Shown in pieces: positions 38,164-48,256 of a stretch of 64,000 nt of DNA. How positions within the stretch are numbered: the first letter of the stretch is position 1; every line of letters begins with the position of its first letter. The notes under the pieces are model-generated. The model worked only from the letters and a program-made list of their open reading frames with translations, made no database searches and was not told the DNA's origin. The position numbers were made by a program, and so were the translations under genes. The stretch is from Psychromonas ossibalaenae ATCC BAA-1528 (lineage in GTDB: Bacteria > Pseudomonadota > Gammaproteobacteria > Enterobacterales > Psychromonadaceae). The DNA lies in contig NZ_KB906982.1 in NCBI RefSeq assembly GCF_000381745.1, positions 31,388 through 95,387 on the forward strand, written 5' to 3'.

Positions 38164-39042
38164 ATGAAAAAAATAATAATACTGTTTTTACTACTGGTCC
38201 TAAAAGCTAATTTTAGTCTCGCCAAAAATAATGAAATAGTGTTGTGGAATCAGACAGCAAGCGACTCTGGCATTATCTGGGATACCCTGTACCGCGCACT
38301 GGAAATAACCAAAGATGACTATGGCGAATACCAGCTTATTACCTCATCGCCTATGGAACAAGACCGCGCCCTGCGTGAGCTGGTAAACGCCCGTATCGAT
38401 TTAGGGCACTTTATCGCAACAGAAGAACGAGAAAAACAAGCAATCGCAGTTCGTATTCCTATTCTACAGGGGCTTTACGGTTATCGTTTATGTTTAATCA
38501 AAGAGGATAATCAGGAAAAATTCACAGGCATCAACAGTAAGCAGCAATGGATAGAAAAAAACATCACGATTAGCCAGCACCATAACTGGCCGGATACTAA
38601 AATATTAGAAAGTAATGGAATCACTGTAAAAACAACGTTTAAACGAGACCTGCTATTTCAACAATTATCTATGAAACGTTTTGACTGCTTTGCTCGAGGC
38701 ATAAATGAAATTAATACTGAACTGTCAAACCATTCCTCACTTGGTTTAGCGATAGAAAAAAATATAGTACTTCATTACCCGTTCCCGCTGTTCTTTTTTG
38801 TTAGCCCGGATAAACCTTTATTAGCTGAACGTCTGCAGCTGGGGTTAACTCGCTTATATCAGAACGGTGTGACAGAACAGCTGTTTGAATATTATTATCG
38901 GAAACTCATCAATGAGTTAGGCCTTGAACAAAGAAAATTCATTGAGTTACAAAACCCAACGCTTTCGCAGCAGACAATTAATGTATTAAAAGCACCATCA
39001 ACCCGTTTTAAAATAAAATACTTTCCAAACAGTAAAGAATAA
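38164..39042 (+). CDS. Periplasmic-binding-like protein, tandem copy 2
   Basis: This 292-residue paralogue of the preceding gene has a signal peptide MKKIIILFLLLVLKANFSLA. Shared landmarks are RALEITKDDYGEYQLI, MEQDRALRELVNARIDLGHF, RIPILQGLYGYRLCLI, ISQHHNWPDT and KRFDCFARGINEI. The two copies are clearly homologous over their whole length but well diverged, so the duplication is old and both are kept. Co-transcription with copy 1 is likely. Convergent with comM, with 15 bases between stops and no visible terminator. Confidence 0.8.
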   Translation: MKKIIILFLLLVLKANFSLAKNNEIVLWNQTASDSGIIWDTLYRALEITKDDYGEYQLITSSPMEQDRALRELVNARIDLGHFIATEEREKQAIAVRIPILQGLYGYRLCLIKEDNQEKFTGINSKQQWIEKNITISQHHNWPDTKILESNGITVKTTFKRDLLFQQLSMKRFDCFARGINEINTELSNHSSLGLAIEKNIVLHYPFPLFFFVSPDKPLLAERLQLGLTRLYQNGVTEQLFEYYYRKLINELGLEQRKFIELQNPTLSQQTINVLKAPSTRFKIKYFPNSKE

Positions 39043-39057
39043 GAATCTGTGCAGCAG

Positions 39058-40575
39058 TTACTCATAAGAAATACTTTTTAACAGGCGGTCCATCGCTCGA
39101 TAAGATAAAGACTCTAACAGGTGCTGACGCTTAAGATCTTCACTGCCGGCTAAGTCAGCAATACTACGCGCCACTTTTAATAGACTATGCCAGGCCCGAA
39201 TTGATAAGCCCATTTGATTAATGGCATGCTCTAAAAACTCCGCGTCATCAATACTCAGCTTACAAAATTCCGTTATCTCCCGGGTAGTCAGCGCATGATT
39301 TAATTTTCCCTGCCGCAGGATCTGTTTATCTCTTGCCTGCAGTACGCGGATTTTTATCTGCTCGCTGCTTTCACTTTGCGGCTGCCGTCCGGCCTGTGCA
39401 GCTGCCAGCGTCCCTTTCGGTAATAACGGCACCATAATTGACAACGAAAAGCGATCTAAAAACGGCCCGGATAACCGTCCTAGATAACGCAGTATCTGAT
39501 CCGGCGTACTGCGTCTTAATTCTCCGCTTATATGTCCGCACGGACTAGGGTTCATTGCCCCTATCAGCTGAAAGTCTGCCGGAAAGGTTACCTGATTAGC
39601 CGCCCTGGAAATAGTGACTTCATTGGTTTCCAGCGGCTGGCGTAAGCTGTCTAATACCGAACGAGGAAACTCGGGCAGTTCATCTAAAAACAGAACGCCG
39701 CGGTGAGACAGGGATATTTCTCCCGGTTTAGGTTTTCCACCGCCTCCCACCAGCGCAACGGAAGAGGCACTGTGATGCGGGCTGCGGTACGGAGGCCGAT
39801 ACCAGTCATCGCGGCGTTTACCGCAGACAGAATAAATGGCGGCCGTCTGCAGGGCATGTCTCTCACTTAATTTCGGCAGCAGCGTCATAAAGCGTTCGGC
39901 TAACATGCTTTTCCCGGTTCCTGGCGGGCCGACCAGTAAAATATTATGCCCGCCTACAGCAGCAATTTCTAACACCCTTTTCGCCTGTTCCTGTCCTAAT
40001 ACATCACTCATATCCGCTGGGTTCTGTACTTTAGGCATCGGACATGACTGCGCCTGTGCCAGCAGCTTATGCCCCTGCAGAAAAGCACAAACGTCAGTAA
40101 GATTAGAGGCAACAAAGGCCTGCACACCGGTTAAGGCGCTTTCATGCTGATTTTCACAGCAGATAATTAAAGCGCGTGATTTTTCTTTAGCAGCAAGCGC
40201 GCAGGGAATAAGGCCGTCAACTGCACGCAGTTCACCGGAAAGAGCCAGCTCAGCAAAACATTCAAACTGTTCAATCTGAGCCGCCTGAACCTGTTCGGAA
40301 GCGATTAAAATACCAATCGCAATCGCTAAATCAAAACGCCCGCCCTCTTTAGGTAAATTAGCCGGCGCTAAATTAACCGTTATTCTTTTACTCGGAAATT
40401 TGAAGCCGCTGTTTAATATTGCGCTGCGTACTCTTTCTTTAGCTTCTTTAACGGATGTTTCCGGCAGACCTACTAACGAAAATCCCGGCAGCCCCGTGCC
40501 CAGGTGCACCTCCACCAATACCTCCGGGGCATCCACACCTAATAGCGCACGACAGTATAAACTTGCTAATGCCAT
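39058..40575 (-). CDS. comM: ComM/YifB-family Mg-chelatase-like ATPase
   Basis: This 505-residue AAA+ protein has an N-terminal Lon-S5-like/ChlI domain (about residues 20-140), a Mg-chelatase AAA domain with Walker A VGPPGTGKSMLAERF and Walker B VLFLDELPEF, and a C-terminal ChlI lid. In naturally competent gammaproteobacteria ComM is a helicase that drives branch migration during transformation; in E. coli it is called YifB. It is divergent from ilvG, an order shared with E. coli (yifB-ilvGM). GTG or alternate starts were not needed: MALASLYCRALLGVDAPEV is the family start. Confidence 0.95.
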   Translation of the reverse strand: MALASLYCRALLGVDAPEVLVEVHLGTGLPGFSLVGLPETSVKEAKERVRSAILNSGFKFPSKRITVNLAPANLPKEGGRFDLAIAIGILIASEQVQAAQIEQFECFAELALSGELRAVDGLIPCALAAKEKSRALIICCENQHESALTGVQAFVASNLTDVCAFLQGHKLLAQAQSCPMPKVQNPADMSDVLGQEQAKRVLEIAAVGGHNILLVGPPGTGKSMLAERFMTLLPKLSERHALQTAAIYSVCGKRRDDWYRPPYRSPHHSASSVALVGGGGKPKPGEISLSHRGVLFLDELPEFPRSVLDSLRQPLETNEVTISRAANQVTFPADFQLIGAMNPSPCGHISGELRRSTPDQILRYLGRLSGPFLDRFSLSIMVPLLPKGTLAAAQAGRQPQSESSEQIKIRVLQARDKQILRQGKLNHALTTREITEFCKLSIDDAEFLEHAINQMGLSIRAWHSLLKVARSIADLAGSEDLKRQHLLESLSYRAMDRLLKSISYE

Positions 40576-40866
40576 AGCTTTCTCTTTTTTATGTCAAGAC
40601 AATGTCTTTTAGTATAGGCAAGCATCAGCATCTGCTCACTTTAAATAACAAAACAAGCTTTCATAAAGCAGTTCTTTATTGCCGAGCATTTGCAATTGGT
40701 AACGTTTTCTTGTGCACTTTTATCGAGAAATGTGACAAAAGTTGAAAAAGGCGGGTATTTACGCTATAAAGATGACCACTTTTCAAACTCAGCATTGCTT
40801 ATTTTGTCTATTTTTCCTTTGAACAAAACAACGATAAGCCCTCACTAAATTCAGGACGGATCAAAA
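40576..40866. promoter_or_regulatory. Divergent comM/ilvG control region
   Basis: About 290 bases with both promoters. I searched for an ilv attenuator. A plus-strand 16-codon reading (ATG at about 40770, Leu/Phe/Cys-rich) lacks a ribosome binding site, and no terminator hairpin follows it before ilvG. Classical ilvL-type attenuation is therefore not evident here. Confidence 0.4.
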
Positions 40867-42525
40867 ATGAATGGTGCCAATTTTATCGTTCAAGCATTAA
40901 AAAAACAGGATATTACTCAGGTATTCGGCTATCCGGGCGGCGCAATTATGCCTCTCTACGATGCCCTGTATGACGGTGGACTTAATCATCTTTTATGCCG
41001 CCATGAACAGGGGGCTGCTATGGCCGCCTTAGGTTATGCTCGAGCAACGGGTAATGTAGGAGTATGCATTGCAACGTCTGGCCCGGGTGCGACCAACCTG
41101 ATTACCGGCCTCGCCGATGCATTATTAGATTCTATTCCGGTCGTCGCTATCACAGGTCAGGTCGCCAGTAATTTAATCGGCACAGATGCTTTCCAGGAAG
41201 TGGATGTATTAGGACTTTCTTTGGCCTGTACCAAACACAGCTTTATGGTGCAGAGCAGCGAACAGCTGGGCCCTATTCTTGAACAGGCTTTTGAAATTGC
41301 CAGCTCAGGCCGCCCCGGTCCGGTTTTAATTGATATTCCTAAAGACATTATGCTTGCTGATGCACCCGATTTTTCATCGTTAAAAGTGCAGCCTGCAGAA
41401 AATAAATTAAACTCCACTCTTGAGCCCACTTTAATCCGACGAGCTAAAGAGATGATAAGGTCAGCCAGTAAACCGCTTCTTTATGTCGGCGGCGGCGTCG
41501 GTATGGCAGGTGCAGTTCAGGAGCTGCGCAACTTTATTCAATATACCTATATTCCCAGCGTCTGTACGCTGAAAGGGATCGGCGTTATTGAGCATAATTC
41601 TGAATATTTTATGGGTATGGTCGGTATGCACGGCAGCAAAGCCGCCAACTTAGCAATTCAGGAATGCGATCTGCTGATTGCTGTCGGCGCCCGGTTTGAT
41701 GACCGGGTAACCGGTAAACTTGATGAGTTTGCCAGCCACGCAAAAGTGATTCACCTTGATATTGACGCGGCAGAAGTTGATAAATTACGCCTTGCTGATC
41801 TGCCTCTTACCGACAATCTAAAAGAAGTTCTGCCTGCCATTGAAGTTGAAACCTTTATCAGCGCCTGGCAGAAACATATTGTAAAAATGAAAATCGATTT
41901 TGCTAACCGCTATGATCATCCGGGTGAAGCGATTTATGCACCGGCTATGCTTAGACAACTTGCTGAAATGATGCCGGAAAATACGGTAATCTGCAGCGAT
42001 GTCGGACAGCACCAGATGTGGGTTGCACAGCACATGTTTGTACGGTGTCCGGAAAACCATATCTCCAGTTCTGGTTTGGGCACTATGGGTTTCGGCATTC
42101 CAGCTGCCGTCGGCGCACAGACAGCACGTCCGAATGATACCGTGATCGCCGTTTCCGGTGATGGTTCATTTATGATGAATGTTCAGGAGCTGGGCACCAT
42201 CAAACGCGGAAAATTACCGATTAAAATACTGCTGATTGATAACCAGCGTTTAGGCATGGTCCGTCAATGGCAGAAACTATTTTTTGACGGCCGTTACAGT
42301 GAAACCATTTTAACGGATAATCCCGATTTCGTTACACTGGCAAGCGCCTTTGATATCCCGGGAGAAACGATCTCAGTAAAAAGTCAGATCCAGGATGCAC
42401 TTACCCGTTTACTGCACAGTGACGGTCCGTATCTGCTGCACGTTTCTATTTCAGAGGAAGAAAATGTATGGCCGCTGGTGCCGCCCGGCGCGCCAAACGA
42501 TAAAATGATGGAGAGTTTAAAATGA
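40867..42525 (+). CDS. ilvG: Acetolactate synthase II large subunit IlvG
   Basis: This 552-residue ThDP-dependent enzyme condenses pyruvate with pyruvate or 2-oxobutyrate, the first common step of valine/isoleucine/leucine synthesis. The ThDP glutamate lies in [11 protein letters not shown]. The ThDP/Mg motif is [12 protein letters not shown] with the Asn further on in [11 protein letters not shown]-binding and central domains are intact, and no frameshift is present, unlike E. coli K-12 ilvG. GGACGG lies about eight bases before the ATG. It overlaps ilvM by four bases. Confidence 0.97.
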   Translation: MNGANFIVQALKKQDITQVFGYPGGAIMPLYDALYDGGLNHLLCRHEQGAAMAALGYARATGNVGVCIATSGPGATNLITGLADALLDSIPVVAITGQVASNLIGTDAFQEVDVLGLSLACTKHSFMVQSSEQLGPILEQAFEIASSGRPGPVLIDIPKDIMLADAPDFSSLKVQPAENKLNSTLEPTLIRRAKEMIRSASKPLLYVGGGVGMAGAVQELRNFIQYTYIPSVCTLKGIGVIEHNSEYFMGMVGMHGSKAANLAIQECDLLIAVGARFDDRVTGKLDEFASHAKVIHLDIDAAEVDKLRLADLPLTDNLKEVLPAIEVETFISAWQKHIVKMKIDFANRYDHPGEAIYAPAMLRQLAEMMPENTVICSDVGQHQMWVAQHMFVRCPENHISSSGLGTMGFGIPAAVGAQTARPNDTVIAVSGDGSFMMNVQELGTIKRGKLPIKILLIDNQRLGMVRQWQKLFFDGRYSETILTDNPDFVTLASAFDIPGETISVKSQIQDALTRLLHSDGPYLLHVSISEEENVWPLVPPGAPNDKMMESLK

Positions 42526-42779
42526 AATATTTACTGATTATCCAAAGTGAAAACAGCCCTGAACTATTAGAGCGTCTATTACGAGTCTGCCGTCACCGCG
42601 GCTTCAGAGTGCAGAATATTAACGGTGAAACTACTGAAAATGAAAAATCTCTGCATATCACTTTAACGGTGTGCAGCGATCGACCAGTGAGCCTGTTAAC
42701 TAAACAAATTGAAAAACTATTCGGCATTACCCGAGTCGCGGCAATAGGGCAGGAACAAGTCATTAAAGCCAGCGCGTAA
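42522..42779 (+). CDS. ilvM: Acetolactate synthase II small subunit IlvM
   Basis: This 85-residue ACT-domain regulatory subunit ([26 protein letters not shown] then RVQNINGE) pairs with IlvG. It is the short, single-ACT form typical of isozyme II, which in enterics is insensitive to valine. The ATG overlaps the ilvG stop (ATGA), giving 1:1 coupled translation. ilvE, which normally follows in enterics, is absent: a 276-base gap leads to ilvD. Confidence 0.95.
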   Translation: MKYLLIIQSENSPELLERLLRVCRHRGFRVQNINGETTENEKSLHITLTVCSDRPVSLLTKQIEKLFGITRVAAIGQEQVIKASA

Positions 42780-42794
42780 CGCTTGTTAAAGACA

Positions 42795-42821
42795 AAGTTA
42801 TCTGCTTAAATCAGATAACTT
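42795..42821 (+). terminator. Strong hairpin after ilvM (no T-run)
   Basis: Perfect 10-bp stem AAGTTATCTG/CAGATAACTT with a 7-base loop, 15 bases after ilvM. The lack of a following T-run argues against efficient intrinsic termination. It could stabilise the ilvGM message or act as a partial terminator before ilvD, which has its own 230-base upstream region. Confidence 0.5.
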
Positions 42822-43055
42822 CCAATGAACAGACAACAACTAACCCGCAGTAAAAACTATGCGGATAAGTTATACCAAACTGATTAAGTAAATGGTCAGT
42901 TTTAGGCGCAGGAAAAATCGATACTAGCAAGGCATTAATTGATGTAACTAGTTATTCTAATTACGAAATTAATAACGAAGACAGGATTGATTTTAACCAG
43001 CATAAAAGATTAGATACTTATTCAGATTGGTATTACCAATAAACAAGGAATTAAG

Positions 43056-44894
43056 ATGCCAGACTACCGTTCAAAAACTTCCACACATGGTCGTAATATG
43101 GCTGGTGCACGTGCCCTGTGGCGCGCGACAGGCGTAAAAGATGATGATTTCGGAAAACCTATCATTGCGATTGCCAACTCATTTACGCAGTTCGTTCCAG
43201 GTCATGTACATTTAAAAGATATGGGCCAGTTAGTGGCAGGTGCGGTTGAAGCTGCCGGCGGCATCGCCAAAGAATTCAATACTATCGCTATTGATGACGG
43301 TATTGCTATGGGTCATTCCGGCATGCTGTACAGCCTGCCGTCTCGTGATTTAATTGCAGACTCTATTGAATACATGGTTAACGCACATTGTGCCGATGCA
43401 ATCGTCTGTATTTCCAATTGTGACAAAATCACTCCGGGAATGTTAATGGCGGGTTTACGTCTAAATATTCCAATTATTATGGTTTCCGGCGGCCCAATGG
43501 AAGCAGGTAAAACCAAACTTTCAGATCAAATCATTAAACTAGATTTAGTTGATGCCATGGTAATGGGCGCAGATAAAGACGTATCTGATGAAGATGTGGC
43601 TAATGTTGAACGCAGCGCCTGCCCGACCTGCGGTTCATGCTCAGGCATGTTCACCGCCAACTCGATGAACTGTTTAACAGAAGCACTTGGTTTATCACTT
43701 CCAGGTAACGGCTCAATGCTGGCAACACATGCCGATCGTGAGCAGCTGTTTTTAGATGCCGGCACCCGTATTGTTGAAATTACTAAGCGTCACTATCAAC
43801 AAGATGACTACTCTGTATTACCACGCTCAATCGCCAGCAAAGCGGCTTTTGAGAATGCAATGGCACTAGATATTGCAATGGGCGGCTCAACCAACACGGT
43901 TCTGCATCTATTAGCCTGCGCACAGGAAGCAGAAATTGATTTCACGGTAAGTGATATGGATGCTATGTCCCGCCGTATTCCGCAGCTTTGTAAAGTTGCA
44001 CCTTCCACACCTTTATATCACATGGAAGATGTACATCGTGCCGGTGGTGTAATGGCGATTCTAGGTGAGCTCGACAGAGCAGGTTTCTTAAATAGTGATA
44101 TTCCAACTATTTTAAATATGACCATGAAAGAGCAGTTAGCACAATACGATATTATGCAGACCCAAGACCAGGCCGTTATTGATTTCTATCGTGCAGGTCC
44201 TGCCGGTGTCCGTACCACTCAGGCATTCAGTCAGGCCTGCCGCTGGGACAGTGTGGACAACGACCGTAAAGACGGCTGTGTACGTTCATTAGAGCATGCA
44301 TTCAGTGAAGAAGGCGGTCTTGCGGTATTGTTTGGTAATATGGCCGTTGACGGCGCTGTGGTAAAAACCGCCGGTGTTGATGACGATAACCTGACATTTA
44401 CCGGTCCGGCAAAAGTATACGAAAGCCAGGATGATGCCGTTGAAGCAATTCTAGGCGGCAAAGTTGTTGCCGGTGACGTGGTTGTTATTCGCTATGAAGG
44501 TCCGCAGGGCGGTCCGGGCATGCAGGAGATGCTTTACCCGACCAGTTACCTGAAATCCATGGGGCTTGGCAAAGAATGTGCGTTAATTACTGACGGCCGT
44601 TTCTCCGGCGGCACATCGGGTTTATCTATCGGTCACGTTTCTCCAGAAGCTGCTGCCGGCGGTGTAGTTGGTTTAATTGAAGATGGTGACATTATTGATA
44701 TCAATATTCCAACACGTGAAATGGAGCTGAAAGTATCTGAAGAAGTATTAGCAGAGCGTCGTGCTAAAATGGATACCTTAGGCTGGAAACCGCTAAACCG
44801 TATTCGCCCTATTTCAGCGGCGCTTAAAGTGTATGCTTCGATGGCGACCTCTGCCGATAAAGGCGCGGTACGTGACTTAAGCAAACTGAAGTAA
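43056..44894 (+). CDS. ilvD: Dihydroxy-acid dehydratase IlvD
   Basis: This 612-residue iron-sulfur enzyme dehydrates 2,3-dihydroxy-isovalerate and its isoleucine analogue to the 2-oxo acids. Cluster-ligand cysteines are in [10 protein letters not shown] and [18 protein letters not shown]; the C-terminal active-site Ser lies in [23 protein letters not shown] precedes the ATG. The C-terminus is …[13 protein letters not shown]. That exact tail is encoded again 95 bases downstream and in diverged form 98 bases after that (44853-45087), a striking footprint described under repeats. Confidence 0.97.
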   Translation: MPDYRSKTSTHGRNMAGARALWRATGVKDDDFGKPIIAIANSFTQFVPGHVHLKDMGQLVAGAVEAAGGIAKEFNTIAIDDGIAMGHSGMLYSLPSRDLIADSIEYMVNAHCADAIVCISNCDKITPGMLMAGLRLNIPIIMVSGGPMEAGKTKLSDQIIKLDLVDAMVMGADKDVSDEDVANVERSACPTCGSCSGMFTANSMNCLTEALGLSLPGNGSMLATHADREQLFLDAGTRIVEITKRHYQQDDYSVLPRSIASKAAFENAMALDIAMGGSTNTVLHLLACAQEAEIDFTVSDMDAMSRRIPQLCKVAPSTPLYHMEDVHRAGGVMAILGELDRAGFLNSDIPTILNMTMKEQLAQYDIMQTQDQAVIDFYRAGPAGVRTTQAFSQACRWDSVDNDRKDGCVRSLEHAFSEEGGLAVLFGNMAVDGAVVKTAGVDDDNLTFTGPAKVYESQDDAVEAILGGKVVAGDVVVIRYEGPQGGPGMQEMLYPTSYLKSMGLGKECALITDGRFSGGTSGLSIGHVSPEAAAGGVVGLIEDGDIIDINIPTREMELKVSEEVLAERRAKMDTLGWKPLNRIRPISAALKVYASMATSADKGAVRDLSKLK

Positions 44895-45087
44895 AAACCG
44901 ATATTTCACCTTTATTTGCGCCATCGAAATGGCTATTAATAAAAACAGCAGATAAAGGTGCGGTACGCGATTTATCTAAACTGAAATAAGATACTAAGAC
45001 TTAACCTTTGTCTGCCCGCCATTTACATGGCCAATATATAAAACAGCGGATAAAGGTGTGGTAAAAGATTTAAGTAAGCTTAAAAAA
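44853..45087 (+). repeat. Three successive copies of the ilvD 3' end
   Basis: Copy 1 is the real ilvD terminus (44853-44894). Copy 2 at 44948-44989 again encodes [13 protein letters not shown] and stop. It differs from copy 1 in six codons, all silent, including AGC versus TCT for Ser. Copy 3 at about 45046-45087 encodes ADKGVVKDLSKLK and has lost the stop. The copies are 95 and 98 bases apart, in three different frames, and none has its own start codon. Copies 2 and 3 also share flanking bases upstream (ATGGC… and AAAACAGC). Silent-only divergence implies each tail came from a functional ilvD allele. Confidence 0.85.
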
Positions 45088-45102
45088 GCTAACACGAATA
45101 TT

Positions 45103-45140
45103 AAAAAAGCCGGTTATGTTTATTCATAACTGGCTTTTTT
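45103..45140. terminator. Bidirectional terminator between ilvD and rbsR
   Basis: Stem AAAAAAGCCGGTTATG / CATAACTGGCTTTTTT with a 6-base loop and A/T runs on both sides, between convergent ilvD (plus) and rbsR (minus). Confidence 0.93.
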
Positions 45141-45170
45141 GTTTTCAGGGCTAGTGACTTATCCGCTAGG

Positions 45171-46175
45171 TTAATTAAGTGTTTTAACGCTGTCGCGTTC
45201 AACTAAGGTCGGTTCTAAATGGATCTCAAGATTGTTTTCACGACTACTTTGGATCTGATCCAGCAAAGTATCAAAGGCTTTTCGCCCTAAATTAAATTTG
45301 GGCTGATGGATCGTGGTTAACGACGGCGTAATAAATTTAGCCAGACTGATGTCATCATAACCGATAATCGACAGATCCTCGGGAACCGATATACCATGTT
45401 TATTAGCCGTATTGATCACGCCCATCGCCATCATGTCATTGCAGACAAAAATTGCACTGGGCATTTTACCTGTTGCTAAAATGCTTTCAAAAGCCTGTTT
45501 GCCGCCTTCACACTCAAAATCACCAAATGCATGCCAGTCTTGATCAACCTCAAGCTCTGCTTCATTCATTGCCTGAATATAACCGGCAAAACGTTCTGAT
45601 GTCGCCTGTTTATCGCGAGGTCCGCTGATACAGGCAATTTTACGATGGCCTTTATTAATTAAATACTGAGTTGCTAAATAACCACCGTGACGGGAATTAT
45701 CCTGTATTTTGTCACAGGGGAAATTAGTCTCTCCGCAGTCCATCACCACAGTTGGAACGGGTTTATGACGAGAAAATATATTCAAATTCTGACTGGCTAT
45801 TTCATCACTCATCAGTAACAAACCGTCAACCTGTTTCTGCAGCAGCATATCGATATTGAAATTCAGGCGGTCCAGATCCCCTTCTGTATTACACAGAAGT
45901 AGATTATAGCCCTGCTCATAACAACGACGCTCAACTCCTTTTACCACTTCGGCAAAAAACGGATTCGCAGATGTGGTCACCAGCATACCAAAGGTACGCG
46001 TATTTTTTAGCTTTAAGCTGCGGGCCAGTGCTGAAGGCGCGTAATTCAACTCCTCTACCGCTTTCATCACCCGTTCAACAATATCTGTGCTGACATAGCG
46101 GGTTTTATTAAGGGCATGGCTTACCGTTGAAGTAGACACGCCGGCATGTTTTGCCACATCTTTGATAGTTGCCAT
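45171..46175 (-). CDS. rbsR: Ribose operon repressor RbsR (LacI family)
   Basis: This 334-residue LacI/GalR regulator has an N-terminal helix-turn-helix ATIKDVAKHAGVSTSTVSHALN and hinge helix (YAPSALARSLKLK), then a periplasmic-binding-like ribose-sensing domain (residues about 60-330). It closes the rbsDACBKR operon, 87 bases after rbsK. It should repress the operon at the palindrome 51263-51290 and be released by ribose. The sequence is close to enteric RbsR by pattern (NPFFAEVVKGVERRCYEQGYNL). Confidence 0.93.
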   Translation of the reverse strand: MATIKDVAKHAGVSTSTVSHALNKTRYVSTDIVERVMKAVEELNYAPSALARSLKLKNTRTFGMLVTTSANPFFAEVVKGVERRCYEQGYNLLLCNTEGDLDRLNFNIDMLLQKQVDGLLLMSDEIASQNLNIFSRHKPVPTVVMDCGETNFPCDKIQDNSRHGGYLATQYLINKGHRKIACISGPRDKQATSERFAGYIQAMNEAELEVDQDWHAFGDFECEGGKQAFESILATGKMPSAIFVCNDMMAMGVINTANKHGISVPEDLSIIGYDDISLAKFITPSLTTIHQPKFNLGRKAFDTLLDQIQSSRENNLEIHLEPTLVERDSVKTLN

Positions 46176-46262
46176 TATCTTATTGTTATCCTTTATATAC
46201 CTATGATGCTTCGAAATCAGCCTGACACAGCATTTGAAGTAACATGGTTATAAACTAATTAG

Positions 46263-47192
46263 TTATGGTGCATTATGTGCATTAATCAGAAAGTTATCTA
46301 CTGTATTTCGGTATGGGATTGAAGTCTGTGCTCCAGCACCACTAACCGTAATAGCGGCGGCGGCATGGGCAAAACGAACTGCGTCAGCTAAGTCAGCCCC
46401 TTCTAACAGACGTGTCAGCAGTGCACCGTTAAAAGTATCACCAGCAGCCGTTGTATCAACCGCTTTTACACGAAACCCTTTTATCTGCTGACCCTGACCA
46501 TTCTCACTGATCCACACACCTTCACTGCCCAGGGTTATCATCACCAGCTTTATTCCCTTGCCGTGAAGCACATCTGCCGCCAGCTGCGCTGACTGCATAT
46601 CGCTGACTTTAATTCCTGTAAGCTGCTCAGCTTCTGTTTCATTAGGCGTAATGATATCAATAAGCTTCAGTAAATCATCGGGTAACGGCTGCACGGGAGC
46701 AGGATTAAGTACAACCTTAGTGCCCGCCTGTTTAGCTGTTTCTGCCGCGCATATAATAGCTTCAACAGGCGTTTCTAACTGCATTAACAGCATATCGGCG
46801 CTGCTGATAAGATGGTGGTGAGGCTTTAGTCTAGATACAGTTAAGCAGGCATTTGCTTCAGCTGAGATACAGATACTGTTTTCACCACTTTCGGCAACCT
46901 GGATCATTGCGATCCCGGTTGGTTTGTTTTTTTCAATCATCACAGCATCAACATTAATGCCGTCTTCACTGAATGCCTTACGTATATTAATACCAAAACT
47001 GTCATCACCCACACAGGCGATAAAAGCTACATCTGCCCCTAAACGTGCAGCAGCAACCGCCTGATTGGCGCCTTTTCCTCCGGGAATAACACTGTATCCC
47101 CGGCCGTGTAATGTTTCTCCCGGACGAGGGAAAGAGGGAACCTGCAGAACATGATCTGCATTAACACTGCCTAAAACGACTAATTTATTCAT
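46263..47192 (-). CDS. rbsK: Ribokinase RbsK
   Basis: This ~309-residue PfkB-family kinase phosphorylates ribose to ribose-5-phosphate. The N-terminal motif is GGKGANQAVAAARLGAD; the C-terminal active-site motif is DTTAAGDTFNGALL with the catalytic Asp. I start it at the ATG at 47192 (MNKLVVLGSVNADHV), the normal family start with AAGTGG eight bases upstream. An in-frame GTG four codons earlier is less likely. It lies 120 bases after rbsB in the operon. Confidence 0.95.
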   Translation of the reverse strand: MNKLVVLGSVNADHVLQVPSFPRPGETLHGRGYSVIPGGKGANQAVAAARLGADVAFIACVGDDSFGINIRKAFSEDGINVDAVMIEKNKPTGIAMIQVAESGENSICISAEANACLTVSRLKPHHHLISSADMLLMQLETPVEAIICAAETAKQAGTKVVLNPAPVQPLPDDLLKLIDIITPNETEAEQLTGIKVSDMQSAQLAADVLHGKGIKLVMITLGSEGVWISENGQGQQIKGFRVKAVDTTAAGDTFNGALLTRLLEGADLADAVRFAHAAAAITVSGAGAQTSIPYRNTVDNFLINAHNAP

Positions 47193-47312
47193 AATATTGA
47201 CCACTTAGCTTTTAGCATAAAGATGAAGCATATTGATTAACGCTGTATTCAATAGGCTTGGCGCAGGCAGAACCAGGGTAACTCCGATTCTACCAACTAC
47301 AATAGCGAACTC

Positions 47313-48191
47313 TTATTTAAGCACCATCATTAATGGTACAGGGATGCTTTTCTCTACCGCTTCCCCTTTTAATAGTTTCACTGCAGACTCAACACCAATC
47401 TCACCAATCAAACCAGGCTGCTGAGCAATTGTTGCACCTAACAGGCCGCGTTTAACAGCGGCAATACCGTCATCCGTACCGTCAAAACCAACAATCAGAA
47501 TATCTTTACCAGATGCCTGTACAGCACGTACCGCACCTAATGCCATTTCATCATTTTGTGCAAACACGGCTTGTGTATTAGGTTTAGAAGAAAGCATATT
47601 TTCCATTACATTCAGACCTTTAGTACGATCAAAATCCGCTGGCTGGCTGGCTAGAAGATCCATGTTTTCGCTTTTAACTGCGTTCATAAACCCTTGGCCG
47701 CGTTCACGGGCTGCTGATGTACCGGCGATACCTTCAAGCTGAATAACACGTGCATCTTTACCTATTTTTTCACTGATAAATTTACCGGCCATTTCACCAC
47801 CAGCAACATTATCAGAGGCGATATGACTGACTACATCACCACGACTTGCTCCTCGGTCTAATGTTAATACCGGAATTTTAGCCTGGTTGGCGATACGAAT
47901 AGCATTAGAAACCGCATCAGAATCAGTTGGGTTGATTAAAATAGCTTTAACGCCGCGAATAATCAGATCTTCAACATTTGACAGCTCTTTACTCGGATCA
48001 TTTTGTGAATCAAGTACAATAAGCTTGTAGCCTAATTGATCCGCTTTCTTTTCAGCTCCCTCTTTCATAGTGACAAAAAATGGATTGTTTAAAGTAGAGA
48101 CAACCATTGCAAGCGTATCCTGTGCCATTGCAGTTGCACTGAAAGAAGCTGAAATAACAGCTGCTGAAACTAATGTTGTAAACTTTTTCAT
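47313..48191 (-). CDS. rbsB: Ribose-binding periplasmic protein RbsB
   Basis: This 292-residue type-I periplasmic binding protein delivers ribose to RbsAC and to the chemoreceptor system. The signal peptide ends ATAMA before [10 protein letters not shown]. The sugar-binding fold is visible in [47 protein letters not shown] and GFDGTDDG, the usual RbsB landmarks. AAGGAAT lies five bases before the ATG. rbsC is upstream, with a 65-base gap that could hold a processing or stabilising site, as expected where the binding protein is made in excess. Confidence 0.96.
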   Translation of the reverse strand: MKKFTTLVSAAVISASFSATAMAQDTLAMVVSTLNNPFFVTMKEGAEKKADQLGYKLIVLDSQNDPSKELSNVEDLIIRGVKAILINPTDSDAVSNAIRIANQAKIPVLTLDRGASRGDVVSHIASDNVAGGEMAGKFISEKIGKDARVIQLEGIAGTSAARERGQGFMNAVKSENMDLLASQPADFDRTKGLNVMENMLSSKPNTQAVFAQNDEMALGAVRAVQASGKDILIVGFDGTDDGIAAVKRGLLGATIAQQPGLIGEIGVESAVKLLKGEAVEKSIPVPLMMVLK

Positions 48192-48256
48192 TTTCTATTC
48201 CTTTTTATCTTACTGGTATTAGCGGAGACACTATGCACTCCGCAGGCTTTTAAAAT

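Noticed and set aside
40770..40820. Possible ilvL-type leader peptide (short Leu/Phe/Cys-rich reading)
   Set aside because: No ribosome binding site, few branched-chain codons in a run, and no terminator/antiterminator hairpins before ilvG.
44948..45130. A small gene made of the repeated ilvD tails
   Set aside because: The tails are in different frames and lack start codons; they read as recombination leftovers rather than a coding unit.
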